The notes: generated by a model from the sequence alone, not told the origin. Shown: positions 18,917 through 29,408, numbered from the stretch's first letter. The stretch is 64,000 bases of DNA from Asparagopsis taxiformis (GCA_030407315.1 JALQPE010001688.1:248001-312000); one strand, 5' to 3'. Made by a program: numbers and translations.

Positions 18917-20287
18917 TTAGTCCTCTTCCAGCATCGCGGCCATCCTATGTTTCTCCTTGTTCGCACGAATCTTGGCCTGCGAAACACCAGAAATGATATC
19001 GCGCTTCAGTTTCAAATTATGTTCATTTGGAGAATCAAGGCTTCTCTCCATTTTCAAGCCTGGTTTTCCCAGCCTTGGCATCGTACCAGGTCTTCGGGAA
19101 AGCTTCCAGCTGGTGGCGATTCTAGAAAAACAAGCAATCCGAGTTTGAGAATCTTCGCTAACGTATTCTGTGACAGCATAGCACGATCGCGATGGGCCAT
19201 CAGTCCCATCAGTGCCGAATTGACCCTCGCGAATCGCGTATTCTTGTACCCAGTCGTACTCCTCGTCCTTCACAAACCTTACCATCTTCTTTTCCTTTTC
19301 TGACGGACTAGGCCCATCCTCATCTTCCTTCACTCGTTTCCTCTTCTGCAGCGTCCTCTCAGTTGGTGTGTAGCACGCAATATGCTTCTTACCACTAGTT
19401 CCCTCCGCCACTGAAATCGTTGCTGTTGTGCGGATCGCATCTTCAGCCAGCTCCGGATCATTCTGCACTCGGTCGGAATGAGTAAGCAACGTATCCTTCT
19501 CGAATTCCAGAGCGATGAAATCTTCCCCCAGGTTAGCAAAATCCGGGAAGATAGGGGCAATGCTCACAGGTTTGAGATGGGACTTGCGAAGATCCGGATG
19601 CTGAATGGGCCTTCGCCGGGCTGCATCAAACGATTGCATGAGGGCCCTCTGCTTGCGCTCTTTGATCTTGGGATCATTCTGACGCTGCTGAGCCCTCCTC
19701 ATAGCGACGTCCTGCTTCAGAGGCGTCAACGTCTGTCGCTTAGCCATAGTGCTACCAGAATATTCGTCGTAACTCATGCGTCGCATCCAAGGCGCTGTAG
19801 TAGATGCTGACGCCGGGTTGGTGGTGACCGCCTTTTGTGAGGAGCGACGTAGCCCATCGCCTGGTGTCGCAAAGTGGCCGGGGCGGCCTGCGACGACGGA
19901 TAGAAGAAGGGCGTCGTCATCGACAGTGAGGTTGGCTTGTTGGGAATATAGAGATCCCTCGACAAGATTTGCGCGGAGCGCAAATGATGGATCGGCCGGT
20001 ACTGCCACTGCGCGCGCATTCCGCTCCAGCGTGGAGATGTGCGCCTTGGCGTACGATGCTGTCGATAGTGCGCCGAGCAGCATCTTGGGATCCATCGGGG
20101 GCTCCGGAAGGTCGAAGCGGAAGCGGGGACGAACATTGAACCGAATTGGCGGCTTCGCAATCGGCCGCTTCTTGTTGGCCTTGGAGAGCACGCCTGATGT
20201 CGGCTGGCGCACCTCGCGTGGCGGCGGTTTCGGTCGCACAGTCGTCGATGCGCCGGTTCGGGCAAGGCTTTCGTATGGATTAGACAT
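18917..20287 (-). CDS. PAF1: PAF1 complex subunit Paf1
   Basis: Scaffold of the Paf1 complex, which accompanies RNA polymerase II during elongation and promotes histone modification. It has 456 aa from ATG 20287. Conserved blocks are RPRFRFDLPEPPMDPKML (about residues 53-70), the motif PWMRRMSYDEY (near 160) and RPIQHPDLRKSHLKPVSIAP (near 228), followed by PDFANLGEDF. These match Paf1 homologues almost residue by residue. The frame is open 306 nt further upstream without another ATG. The Lys/Glu-rich C-terminus is shorter than in animals. Confidence 0.93.
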   Translation of the reverse strand: MSNPYESLARTGASTTVRPKPPPREVRQPTSGVLSKANKKRPIAKPPIRFNVRPRFRFDLPEPPMDPKMLLGALSTASYAKAHISTLERNARAVAVPADPSFALRANLVEGSLYSQQANLTVDDDALLLSVVAGRPGHFATPGDGLRRSSQKAVTTNPASASTTAPWMRRMSYDEYSGSTMAKRQTLTPLKQDVAMRRAQQRQNDPKIKERKQRALMQSFDAARRRPIQHPDLRKSHLKPVSIAPIFPDFANLGEDFIALEFEKDTLLTHSDRVQNDPELAEDAIRTTATISVAEGTSGKKHIACYTPTERTLQKRKRVKEDEDGPSPSEKEKKMVRFVKDEEYDWVQEYAIREGQFGTDGTDGPSRSCYAVTEYVSEDSQTRIACFSRIATSWKLSRRPGTMPRLGKPGLKMERSLDSPNEHNLKLKRDIISGVSQAKIRANKEKHRMAAMLEED

Positions 20288-20780
20288 TTTGGTTGGAACA
20301 GAAGTGCTGAAGTTGACGTTTGATTCGGGCTGATGCCAATTGACGGTGATCGAGAACAGAACGATTGGCACTGGTTGTTCGCTTGTTAAGAAGTGGTTGA
20401 AAATGGGAACGTGCACCGCGGAGTGGCGACCGAAATAATGAGCACAGGAGGAGTAGCGGACATCCACTGTCGGTAGATGTAGAGCGAATTGAAACTTGAA
20501 ATTAATTGGGAAAAAGAATTGAAATTTTTGTACAGCGAGTGAAGTATACGTGGGAATAGGTTTTTGACAGTTGAGATGTCGAGTTAAGCACAAGTTGAAA
20601 CGTTTATTTGTGCAGGATCAAACAGCATTCTTCAAACCGCTATTGCCGAATGAATCCTTTCCACATCCCTCGGCCTGTGATCTGACTTGCTACAACTGCC
20701 AACATCAAGGACGCTGCTCTGCTGCATCGAAGATCCTGTTTTCCTGACTCTCATTTCCTTGCCGCACGGTAGCGTTTCAA
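20288..20780. promoter_or_regulatory. Divergent promoter region PAF1/DUF1761 gene
   Basis: 493 nt between the starts of the two genes. No coding signal or clear motif was recognised beyond an AT-rich stretch near 20490-20540. Confidence 0.4.
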
Positions 20781-21294
20781 ATGGCGCCATATTTCGACTT
20801 TGTCAGTATTCCAGCCTTTGCTGTCGCCTGGGTTGTGCACATGTTCACTGGAATGGTAAGTCAACATCCCGTTTCTTGTAGCTCTCCAAATCCATGTCTA
20901 CTCAGCACAAGTCTGACATGTGGCGTCTCGTCGTGTGCCTGCACAACAGATTTGGTATCATCCAAAAGTATTCGGCACTGCCTTTATCCGTCTCGCCCAT
21001 CGCGGCAAATTCCAAAAGCCCGATCCAAATGCTATGATGGCTGCAGCGCTTGGTAGCGCAATATCGCTTCCGTTCTTCTCCTTTATGCTCAGTGTGGCAG
21101 GTTGTGAATCTGCAGGTGAAGGTGCCCTCTGGGGCTTGGGCTTTGGCTTCTTTTTCGATTCGGGGCTCAATGTTTCGCACGGCTTCTTTGAGGACAGACC
21201 TTTCCCGCTATTCGTTTTACACAGAGGATATCATACTGTTAGTCTCACATTTATTGGTGCCATACTTGGCCAGCTATGTGGCAAGAGAGTGTAA
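20781..21294 (+). CDS. DUF1761 small membrane protein (two exons)
   Basis: Hydrophobic 139-aa protein of the DUF1761 family, function unknown. Exons are 20781-20855 and 20950-21294. The 94-nt intron begins GTAAGT after codon 25 (ATG) and ends ACAG, phase 0. Joining gives VVHMFTGMIWYHPKVFG, which restores the family's short first helix plus the W-Y-x-P-x-x-F-G motif. About four transmembrane segments are predicted: residues 8-25, 56-75, 82-100 and 118-136. The motif FFEDRPFPLFVLHRGYH is typical of the family's last third. It ends 253 nt from the convergent bromodomain gene. Confidence 0.8.
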
Positions 21295-21547
21295 ATTGCT
21301 TGACGTGTGCCATCTTGAGTTGTTTCGCAAATGGTTGCCGCTAACTGAACAAGCCTATGTTCAGGTGCACATATTGTGATCTCTACAACCGAGTCGTCGC
21401 AGAAAGGAGCATGTGAACATTGACAAGAGTAATATCTTTATAATCCACATTAATAAGTAAAATTGACAAAACTCGGCACTGGTGGTCTCGTATCAAACGA
21501 CCTTGTTCGCCATATGTACACGTGCGAGTGCGCGTTGCTTGCTCCAC

Positions 21548-23449
21548 CTACTTTTGCACCGGCTTCGGATGCTGCGGCAGAGATGACATCGCCATCTCCA
21601 TAGCAGTTTCTGCCGCATCCGCCGCGTGAATTACGAGCTGAGGCGGAATATTCTGTACAGCCACCGAAATACCATTCGCGAGAGCTTCAACATAGTCTCT
21701 TTCTTGACACTCAAGTTCCTCGTCAAGCGCATCGCTCGCTTTTTCTCGTAACGCTCTTATTCGCAAAACGTTCATCATTGTCGCATGATTCGAGTTTAGA
21801 AGCTCCGCCAGTTCCTCCGACGAGCTCTTCGCACTATTTTGTACAAACTGCGAGTATGCTTGCCTGCTTGGAATGTATGCGTTGTGTTTCGCGCCTTTCA
21901 TTAATCCGCTGATAAAACTGGAATCAATCCCGTGCTTGTTTAGTAGCCCCTGTAAATCTGTAACTGACTCCTGTGAAACAACAGCTCCGGCGCTTGACGG
22001 TGCACATTCACCATTCCTGAGTACCGCCGTTTCAAGCTTCTCTGCCATTTCCGTATCGCTCAGCTCGCCTTCTGAACCTTCATTGACCGCCGTGCGCAAT
22101 GCAGTTGCCAATGCGCTTGCATTACGACCGCTACGCGGTCGTCGTACGGTTTTTGATCCAGCAGCTATCTCTCCGTTTTCTTGCTTGATTGTCACATCCT
22201 TGTCCTCAATTTCCATTTTATCGTGAACCCCATTTGTTCGCGCCTTGGGCCGGGTACCGTTCGGCTTACCTTCAACTTTCGGATGTGACAGATAGGAGTC
22301 ACTGGACTCATGTGGCGTGGGGATAGCGCTACTACCATCTTGTGTCAAGCCGCTAATTGCCTGATGTCTGCGAGGATCAACTTGAGACATGATGCACATG
22401 TCATGAAGCTGCACTACTTGCGCATCAAGCACGGTGGCAAGAAGGCGGCGTGCTAGTGGTGCCGATTTGCGAACAAATTTTTGGTACTGACGCCCAAACT
22501 TGAGGTCAGTGGCACGCTCTTTGCTCAGAAATTTCGATAAGGTAGCACCGCGAGCATGCCACCGGCCGATGCGCTTCCAGGAATGTGGTATATCTGCGCA
22601 ACGATCTCGGATTTGAGGATTGGAGGCAACGGGAAATTCTTTGGCTGGTAGCACTGGCGCGGAGCCTTCAAGTTTGTTCAATATGGCACCAGGGCCGTTG
22701 AAAATTTGGTGGTGCGACGCAGCACCAGGTGGCGGAACACCAGCAGCGAGAGAAGCGGAGTGCAATTCTTCCGCGGCAGCCTTGGCGGCTGAAAGAGCTG
22801 TGTCGCGGATGGCACGAGCACGGCGTAGTTGTGTATCGTGAAAGGTCGGCATCTGAGCGGCTGACGCAGAAGCGGATGGAGAGGCCGAGCCGGATGGGGA
22901 TGGATCCATTTCTGCATCTGAGTCCAACTCGGAAGCGTGCGGTGAAGGAGACGGTGCGGGAGTGTGGGAAGGGGTAAGTCGTGAGCGTGGTAAACGCTTC
23001 TGGGCATGACGTCCAGGGGCAGGGCCGTTTGTACGAGGAGTAGAAATGCCGAGTGCTGCAGCTACACCGTCGCGAGTAAGAGCTCTGATTAGGTCATCGT
23101 AATAGCGGTTGGCCAGAGTTCGCAGACGTACGGCTTCTTTGAAGTATATGGAGTCATCAGCATTGAAAGTGCAACAGTTGGTCCAGATGAGATCTAGGTC
23201 GGCACGCAGCTCCATCGGAGTTCTGTAGACGCCCATTTGCAAGTTTTTTTGGGCGGTGGACAGGTCCATCGGGCGAGAGATGACATTGGCGTAACCATCG
23301 ACGGTGTCGATATCGACTGGCTCGAGAAAAATTGCATAGCGGTCTTTGTCAGAGACTTTACGAATGAGGTCGGCACCACGCTTCTTGAGAATATCCTTGG
23401 GGTCGCGCGCAGGCCTTGGCGGGGGACGCGGAGGTCTTGATGGGGCCAT
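21548..23449 (-). CDS. Bromodomain protein A (BRD7/9-like bromodomain)
   Basis: Probable chromatin reader of acetyl-lysine, 633 aa from ATG 23449. In-frame ATGs at 23590 and 23581 would add a hydrophobic stretch unlikely in a nuclear protein. The N-terminal bromodomain (about residues 20-115) contains YAIFLEPVDIDTVDGYA, the RPMD motif and DLDLIWTNCCTFN, with the acetyl-lysine-binding Asn. Then comes a Ser/Pro-rich linker and a helical middle region (about 230-330) that I do not recognise, plus a basic patch near residue 450. It is head to head with bromodomain protein B; the two bromodomains are clearly paralogous. The complex is not determined. Confidence 0.88.
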   Translation of the reverse strand: MAPSRPPRPPPRPARDPKDILKKRGADLIRKVSDKDRYAIFLEPVDIDTVDGYANVISRPMDLSTAQKNLQMGVYRTPMELRADLDLIWTNCCTFNADDSIYFKEAVRLRTLANRYYDDLIRALTRDGVAAALGISTPRTNGPAPGRHAQKRLPRSRLTPSHTPAPSPSPHASELDSDAEMDPSPSGSASPSASASAAQMPTFHDTQLRRARAIRDTALSAAKAAAEELHSASLAAGVPPPGAASHHQIFNGPGAILNKLEGSAPVLPAKEFPVASNPQIRDRCADIPHSWKRIGRWHARGATLSKFLSKERATDLKFGRQYQKFVRKSAPLARRLLATVLDAQVVQLHDMCIMSQVDPRRHQAISGLTQDGSSAIPTPHESSDSYLSHPKVEGKPNGTRPKARTNGVHDKMEIEDKDVTIKQENGEIAAGSKTVRRPRSGRNASALATALRTAVNEGSEGELSDTEMAEKLETAVLRNGECAPSSAGAVVSQESVTDLQGLLNKHGIDSSFISGLMKGAKHNAYIPSRQAYSQFVQNSAKSSSEELAELLNSNHATMMNVLRIRALREKASDALDEELECQERDYVEALANGISVAVQNIPPQLVIHAADAAETAMEMAMSSLPQHPKPVQK

Positions 23450-23806
23450 GTCTAAAGCAAGTACAGGTGTGTGCAAGAGTAGGATGAGCTTTAAGCAGAG
23501 GCCTGCTGGTGACGGCAGGCGACGAGTGGGAGAATGCGCTTTACCCAATGCAATCGCTGAATTGCGCCCATTTTCCAACATATTGAACATCGGCAAAGCG
23601 CGCGCAGTGGATTCAATTTGTAATTGTATTTCCACCAAACAAATTTATAATTCGTTCAAGCTGTCACAAAACGTCTCGCGTCCAACTCTCCCCCTGGTCC
23701 ATCCGTAGCCCGCTCCACTCCAGCGCATCCCATCCCTCCGTGCGATTTTACCCGCCTAAACGTCCGTTGACAACTTTTGACTAACCGCCCAACCACCCCG
23801 GCCGTT
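23450..23806. promoter_or_regulatory. Divergent promoter region of the two bromodomain genes
   Basis: 357 nt shared by bromodomain genes A and B, containing a pyrimidine-rich stretch near 23680-23760. Nothing else was recognised. Co-expression of the paralogues is a reasonable inference. Confidence 0.4.
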
Positions 23807-26800
23807 ATGGGCGCGGGAGCTACGGCGAAGCGACGTCGCACCGGTACCGAAAATTCTGCGAACTCGGCCACGCCCTCCCGCTCTAAGCCCTCCGCCACTG
23901 GTCGCGGCAGAGGCCGCCCTCCAAACGCACCTCGCGATGGCCGCGAGCGACCGCCCGCACTCGCAGAATGCTTTCGCAAGCGCTGTAGCGACATGCTCGA
24001 CCGTCTCAGCAAGAAAGACCACTACAACATCTTTCTTGAGCCTGTCAACGTTGATGACGTGGCTGGTTATGCTGAAACCATCAAGCGCCCAATGGATTTC
24101 ACCACTATGCGCACAAAGCTCGCGCAGGGCGTCTACAAGAGTCTGGGCGAGTTTCGCAAGGACCTCGACCTCATCTGGTCGAATTGCTTACTCTTCAACG
24201 GCGAGGAGCCTACTAATGTTTTCAGTAAGAAAGCAATCGAATTAAGTCGACTTACTGAGAAACTAATCGTTACCACGCGTCAAAACCTTGAAAAGGACAA
24301 AGAAAACGTCTTGAAATGGAAAGAGAAACATCGCAGACGAAAGGAGGCTATGCAGGCCAATGCTGCAAACGCTGCCGCAGGCCCAGTTTTGCACGGTGCT
24401 TCCATTGGTACACCCCCTGTCATGCATGCTAATCGAGATCCTCGTTCCAGCACCCCAGCGCCTGCCGCTCGCACTCCAATAAATAACTCGCCATCTGAAC
24501 TTGATGAAGAGCCGAATGGACGTACTCCTGAGCAAAATGCGCTTGCAGAATCGTTGCGTTTGCAGTATGCTGGAACTTCAGGCCTTTACAAGAAGAGTGT
24601 GAGGAACGCTGCGCTCCCGCAATACACTAAACCAGACGGCAGCATCGTGCAGATTCCCCTCGTCAGATATTCACCTGAGAACGACAACTGGGACACATAT
24701 CGTTCAGAATATCTAGATCCTGTCATGTCCGAAACTCCTGATTTTCTTTGCCAATCTCTCCCCCCGAAACGAAAGCGGAGAAGATGTCGCCCAGAGCCAA
24801 ATCGTCAATCTATACTTGTTGAGGATTACATGAATTCTCTCCACGATTTTGTGAAAGAAGCTGGTCCGGTTTCAATGCGCATCGTTAACGAACTTCTCAG
24901 TCCTGAGCTCGCTGTTAAAAAGCAGCAAGAAGAGCTCCGCAAGCGAGGCCTGGACGTGCGCAGTTGCCCTTCGAAACCCAAGTTGCCGCATGCCGTTAGA
25001 GTTCCTGCTGCCAAACTCAAATGGGATGCTGATTCTATTGTGAAACTTGCAAACGATATTGAAATTGTGAATAAGCGCGATGTTTCAATTTTACCCAAAC
25101 TCCATCGCTCCATAAAGGAGCTCGATGGCATCAATGGCTTGAGGCAACTAGTCGGTGAAGGGATTGCCCGTGAAGTCGATGAAGTTCCAGTTCAAGTTGT
25201 GGATTATGCCATGCCACACGGGGCAAGTTTATCAACAATACAAGAGATTTGTGATATCCAGAAATCCACTGGGATTCAATTACCGGAAAATGACCTGCGT
25301 CACATTGAGGACCTTCGCAAGACTGCACAAGATTTCCTCTCTCGGATAGGTCCGGAGGCCAGACCAAGAATGACTGCCGCGTCTGTTGTTCCAGCTGCTC
25401 ATTTGCATGCAACCCAGCTCCGTGCCCTTGCAATGAGACGAAATCGCCGAATCGAAGCTGAAAAACAGGTCACGTTCATAGCTCAACAAGCGCAAAAAGT
25501 TGAAGCTAAACTTAGTGAAGTACCTGTGACACAGCAGAGGGCATTAGGGCTTAATGCGCAAGCGATGGAAAGGGAAAGAGCTGCAGTAGTGCGTGCCCCT
25601 CCAATTATAGCGAACGCGCAACGAGTCGCTTATGATCAGGCAGCTGCCATCGAAGCCAAATCTCAAGTTGCACTCGAGTTGATGAAGGGATCTGGTGCTG
25701 TTCCAGTCTCGGCACAATCAGTTGGAAATCTTTCTCATACATCAGCTCGAGCTGTGACCCCTCAAAATGATCATGGTATGAATTCATTGCCCCCTGCCAC
25801 TAAAGATTCAGTTTGTAAAGTATGTGGGGCGAAAGACACTCTAGGGTGGCAGGGAGGTGCAGTTGACGGAAGTGGTGTCGAGCGATTATGTAATCAATGC
25901 GGCGCACCGTGGGAAAAGACGAACAGCCATCGTCCTGGTGAAATTTGGGGACATTCTGCTCAGCGAAAGCCGCGTTCTGCGAGTGGGAGTCCCGCACCGA
26001 ACAATATAAGTGAAAGGGTTGGTGGTGCAAATGTATCGGTAACGCCAAATGGAATAACAGGCGGCGCCGTACAGAATACATCACGTTCATCCCCCTCAGG
26101 ATCGCGACGTTCTCCTATGTCTGTGGGTTCTGACGGTTCCAAATCACGGATACCGCCGAATATGATGATGTCAAATCAAATGGCGTTGGGTGGTCACAGG
26201 ATAACGAACGCGGGTATCTCCTCCAATGGATATGAAACCGCCAACCTACACCCTAACGCGCCACAAATGCAACTGGCTACGCAAGATTTCCCATCCCAAG
26301 GCGACGCAAGATCTAGCATAGAAACGAATAACTTCCTTGCACAACAGGCAGTGCACAGTGCACATTTTTCGAATCCCATGCCCTTTACTGGAACTGCTGG
26401 AGTCGGAACTGCACAGCTAAATGTACAACCAACCGCTCCTGTTGGAACAATGAACACTGATCAAGGCGTTCCGGCAGCTGGTGTGACACAAGCAGCAAAT
26501 ACGGCGTCGACGTTTATACCAGTTCACAAAGAGGCATACGCTGGTAAAGCACAGACACAAGAAACAATCGGAAACGCTAATGCTCTGAATACATCGTTTT
26601 CTTTGCAAGTGGTGGATCAAAAGAATCGTAATCTCGCATCGAACGGCAACGGAGGAGGGTTGCAACAAAAGTTTGCTGGTCATACACAACTGATGAGTAA
26701 GGCGACGGTGGTGGGAAACAAGCCAAATGGAGGTTTGATGGGAGATCAACGTCAGGTTATGATTGGAGATCATGGAATGATGGGCGGTAATCTTGGAGGA

Positions 26801-27010
26801 GCAGGCATGCAAAATTTCATGAATCATGCCAATGCGAATTCATCGCTGGTGTCTGGGTTTGGAGATGAAGATACACGGAGTGCTTTCACGGGTGGGACGG
26901 TGGAGAATAGTGAAGGCGTTGGGGTGGGAACTGAACAAATTGTAGAGAACATTTTCTTCGATGAAAGTGGGCTAGACCGGTCACCTGTTCCTCCCGAGTT
27001 TGATTTTTGA
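23807..27010 (+). CDS. Bromodomain protein B with a GATA-like zinc finger
   Basis: Probable chromatin regulator, 1067 aa from ATG 23807. The bromodomain lies at about residues 55-160 (YNIFLEPVNVDDVAGYA, KRPMDF, DLDLIWSNCLLFN), preceded by an AT-hook-like GRGRGRPP. A Lys/Glu-rich helix and a long alpha-helical region (about 270-600) follow. Near residues 670-697 a CX2C...CX2C finger with LCNQCG resembles GATA fingers, although the loop of 21 residues is longer than usual. The C-terminal 350 residues are Asn/Gly/Gln-rich and look disordered. I know no standard complex subunit with this exact order. The bromodomain is paralogous to that of the neighbouring gene. Confidence 0.88.
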   Translation: MGAGATAKRRRTGTENSANSATPSRSKPSATGRGRGRPPNAPRDGRERPPALAECFRKRCSDMLDRLSKKDHYNIFLEPVNVDDVAGYAETIKRPMDFTTMRTKLAQGVYKSLGEFRKDLDLIWSNCLLFNGEEPTNVFSKKAIELSRLTEKLIVTTRQNLEKDKENVLKWKEKHRRRKEAMQANAANAAAGPVLHGASIGTPPVMHANRDPRSSTPAPAARTPINNSPSELDEEPNGRTPEQNALAESLRLQYAGTSGLYKKSVRNAALPQYTKPDGSIVQIPLVRYSPENDNWDTYRSEYLDPVMSETPDFLCQSLPPKRKRRRCRPEPNRQSILVEDYMNSLHDFVKEAGPVSMRIVNELLSPELAVKKQQEELRKRGLDVRSCPSKPKLPHAVRVPAAKLKWDADSIVKLANDIEIVNKRDVSILPKLHRSIKELDGINGLRQLVGEGIAREVDEVPVQVVDYAMPHGASLSTIQEICDIQKSTGIQLPENDLRHIEDLRKTAQDFLSRIGPEARPRMTAASVVPAAHLHATQLRALAMRRNRRIEAEKQVTFIAQQAQKVEAKLSEVPVTQQRALGLNAQAMERERAAVVRAPPIIANAQRVAYDQAAAIEAKSQVALELMKGSGAVPVSAQSVGNLSHTSARAVTPQNDHGMNSLPPATKDSVCKVCGAKDTLGWQGGAVDGSGVERLCNQCGAPWEKTNSHRPGEIWGHSAQRKPRSASGSPAPNNISERVGGANVSVTPNGITGGAVQNTSRSSPSGSRRSPMSVGSDGSKSRIPPNMMMSNQMALGGHRITNAGISSNGYETANLHPNAPQMQLATQDFPSQGDARSSIETNNFLAQQAVHSAHFSNPMPFTGTAGVGTAQLNVQPTAPVGTMNTDQGVPAAGVTQAANTASTFIPVHKEAYAGKAQTQETIGNANALNTSFSLQVVDQKNRNLASNGNGGGLQQKFAGHTQLMSKATVVGNKPNGGLMGDQRQVMIGDHGMMGGNLGGAGMQNFMNHANANSSLVSGFGDEDTRSAFTGGTVENSEGVGVGTEQIVENIFFDESGLDRSPVPPEFDF

Positions 27011-27053
27011 TGGGGATGCAGAAAACTAAGAATGGCGGAAAGCGCTTGAAGCG

Positions 27054-27830
27054 TTAGGAAGTATGCCAGATGAGCTTGTGAGCATGTTTTTCCTCCAGGC
27101 TAAGTTTGAGAAAGGCTCTTGTCTTTTGCGCGAGTTCCCGGGCGGTGTTTATTGCGGCTGCAAATATATGATCCCCTCCGCAATCCCCCTCTGTATAGAC
27201 TGACATAAAGCCTTTTTCGGCGGCGAGAGCAGTGTCGAAAGTAAATGTGAGAACTGCTTCTGCCTCTGCCTGCTCCACTCGCACCGGATCTACCACCAGC
27301 GTTTGATTATGTACGGACAAGCAAGCGGCAGTGGGGACGGTCTTCAAAGGGACTCCAGCATCGATGAGCGCCAAAACGGCCGCATTGAGCGCGGTAGCAA
27401 GTACGGCGCCGCTGTCAGCAAGGACTTGCACAGCGACAACAATGGCCTTGCGCGGGTGCAGGGCAGCGATAATCACGTCGGACACAATGTTGCGCAGTTC
27501 GCGTGCGGCCAATGCCTCATTACCAGCGATAGTGCTGTCATCCGAGGCATGCTCGCGATGTCGAAATGTGACGCTCACCTGCAGGCGCTCCGCATTCTGC
27601 TTGTGCACCGCGCACTGCATCGGGCCGTAGACGGCCACGAGCACATCGGTGTTGCCGACGCGAATGCGAGCGGATCCATCGGCTCTGGTTAAAACGCCCT
27701 GCGATGCGGTAATGGAACGCATTTCGCCTGGTTGACGGCCGTCGCGACGGCCGGCTCGCGCGGTGGTTTGCATGCCGGCCATGGCGTCCACGCCGGTGCC
27801 GTGCGCTTCGAACGGGACAATGTCGGTCAT
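27054..27830 (-). CDS. RRP46: Exosome core subunit RRP46/EXOSC5
   Basis: RNase PH-fold subunit of the eukaryotic exosome ring, 258 aa from ATG 27830. Family blocks are GVLTRADGSARIRVGNTDVL (about residues 45-64), VAVYGPM, LHPRKAIVVAVQVLADSG and LNAAVLALIDAGVPLK. The C-terminal block ends KGFMSVYTEGDCGGDH. The ring subunits RRP41, MTR3 and RRP46 are similar; the LHPR...V(L/V)ADSG and DAGVP spacing favours RRP46. A 25-residue N-terminal extension is present. It converges with bromodomain protein B, leaving only 43 nt, and diverges from DEK. Confidence 0.88.
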   Translation of the reverse strand: MTDIVPFEAHGTGVDAMAGMQTTARAGRRDGRQPGEMRSITASQGVLTRADGSARIRVGNTDVLVAVYGPMQCAVHKQNAERLQVSVTFRHREHASDDSTIAGNEALAARELRNIVSDVIIAALHPRKAIVVAVQVLADSGAVLATALNAAVLALIDAGVPLKTVPTAACLSVHNQTLVVDPVRVEQAEAEAVLTFTFDTALAAEKGFMSVYTEGDCGGDHIFAAAINTARELAQKTRAFLKLSLEEKHAHKLIWHTS

Positions 27831-28397
27831 GATGGTACAGTGCAACGGGTAGAAAGTTGGAATGTGGCGTGCTGCGGCGCGATGCGGTGAGAGTCGACTT
27901 GTTGCGGCGTCGTGGTGGCAGTTTTGAATCAAGTGATGAGACGACGGTGAGAGGAGTTTGCAAAAACTGGAGAGCGAGCGACTGTGCGGAATTGCTGCAT
28001 CCAGGCCCACAATGCATACATCGACAAAGATTAGACGGTAGCACACGGTACACCAATGGGCCAACACGGCTGCAACTGTACGCAGAAAACGTCATGTTTC
28101 AGTTGGCTGCTTCACAAGTTTGCAAAAAATCATTATGTCATGTTGCCCAAAACTGGCCAAATATCACTAAAACATTCCAAATTTCCTGCAACCAACTCCC
28201 CCCTCTACAAACGCTCAACACCGTCCCTTTCAGCCCACGCGCGCAACAATCCGTCCAACCAGCCCGTCAGCGCGCGGTCGCCACCGTACCTTATCCGCTG
28301 CTTCCATCGTCCAGAGCGCAACCATGCCGTTCAAATGCGACTGAACCCTTTCCCGCTGCCCAACCGCACTCCACACCTTTCGCACCCCCTCGTAGCC
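27831..28397. promoter_or_regulatory. Divergent promoter region RRP46/DEK
   Basis: 567 nt between the chosen starts. Part of it is open in the DEK frame, with possible earlier ATGs at 28140 and 28336, so DEK could be longer. No distinct motif was recognised. Confidence 0.35.
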
Positions 28398-29276
28398 ATG
28401 AATCCCTTCCTCGCCGCGTCTTCCGTCGAGACCGATGTTCCGCGCTGTCCAAACTCGGCCCCATCCACCCCGCCAGACGCCCCTTCGCCCGATTCCATTT
28501 CCCCGCCACGTCTGCCCTCCCCCAGCCCCCCCGCGTCCCCCAACAAGCGCCCCCAATCGCCCCTGCCGACCCAGCGTCGCCGCAAAAAGGCGCGTGTCTT
28601 CGAGATCGTCGAGCCCGCCTTTCAGCGTAAAGTCACAACGGTCGCCACCATCGTGCAGGGAGCCGGCATCCAGCTCTCCGCCATTCCGAATATCATGTAT
28701 TCCATGGACAAGTGCAAAGCAAAGGACCCGCAAATCGAATTCTTGCATCGCCTTCTCTTCAATTGTCCCGGCCATCACAGTAAGCGTAAGGCAAACATTC
28801 GCCAGTTCTCCGGCTTTGTGTTTGCCTCGAATAAAGATAGGACTCGGGTGCGCGATAAGCTCAGAAGAGCTCACTTCAACATCGTACGAAAAGTGTGCGC
28901 TTTGTTGGACGTTCCGCTCCAGATTGGTAGGGAACAAATTATGGACAGCATAATGACTTTTTTGGAAGCACCCAAGTTGCTAGACGGTCGCTGTGATCTC
29001 GCCCAGCGGGATAAACAGTTGCGGATGGAAAAACTGCGCAAGAAGGCAGAAAAGGCTCGCGCGCTCAAAATGGCTTTACAGAAAAAGAAACAAGAAAGCG
29101 ATGAGGACGGTGACGAGGATCTCGAATTTGCTGCCAAACCTTGGATTGTCTTGGCCAAGGAGCAGCAAATCGAGAAACAGCTCGCGAGCGAAACAAGTTC
29201 ACATGATGACTTTGGCGAAGTAGAGGAAGAGGTGTTGGCTGGCGAAGGCAGAGTGTCGGGACAACTCGACTATTAG
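28398..29276 (+). CDS. DEK: DEK-family chromatin protein
   Basis: DNA-structure-binding chromatin factor with a SAP-like DEK domain, 292 aa from ATG 28398. After a Pro/Ser-rich acidic N-terminus, a basic cluster (TQRRRKKARV) precedes the core: GAGIQLSAIPNIMYSMDKC (about residues 90-108), LHRLLFNCPGHHSKRKANIR, QFSGFVF, and a C-terminal helix reaching MTFLEAPK. These align with human DEK blocks (IPNVCYFL, LHKLLYNRPG, QFSGFPF, LNFLMHPK). The extra C-terminal DEK module of about 80 residues is replaced by a Lys/Glu-rich tail. It converges with the following gene over 132 nt. Confidence 0.88.
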   Translation: MNPFLAASSVETDVPRCPNSAPSTPPDAPSPDSISPPRLPSPSPPASPNKRPQSPLPTQRRRKKARVFEIVEPAFQRKVTTVATIVQGAGIQLSAIPNIMYSMDKCKAKDPQIEFLHRLLFNCPGHHSKRKANIRQFSGFVFASNKDRTRVRDKLRRAHFNIVRKVCALLDVPLQIGREQIMDSIMTFLEAPKLLDGRCDLAQRDKQLRMEKLRKKAEKARALKMALQKKKQESDEDGDEDLEFAAKPWIVLAKEQQIEKQLASETSSHDDFGEVEEEVLAGEGRVSGQLDY

Positions 29277-29408
29277 TTGCACTCGTACACTGTACTACTT
29301 GAGAACATCCCACTGACTGTCACGCCGATGCGCAGATCACTTGTGCAATTCATCCAACATGTGCGTGTCTGACTCCCCTATTGACATAAACTTTACTTTA
29401 TTGCCATA

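Noticed and set aside
22678..23007. Open frame antiparallel/overlapping bromodomain protein A
   Set aside because: Shadow of a Pro/Ser-rich linker with no domain.
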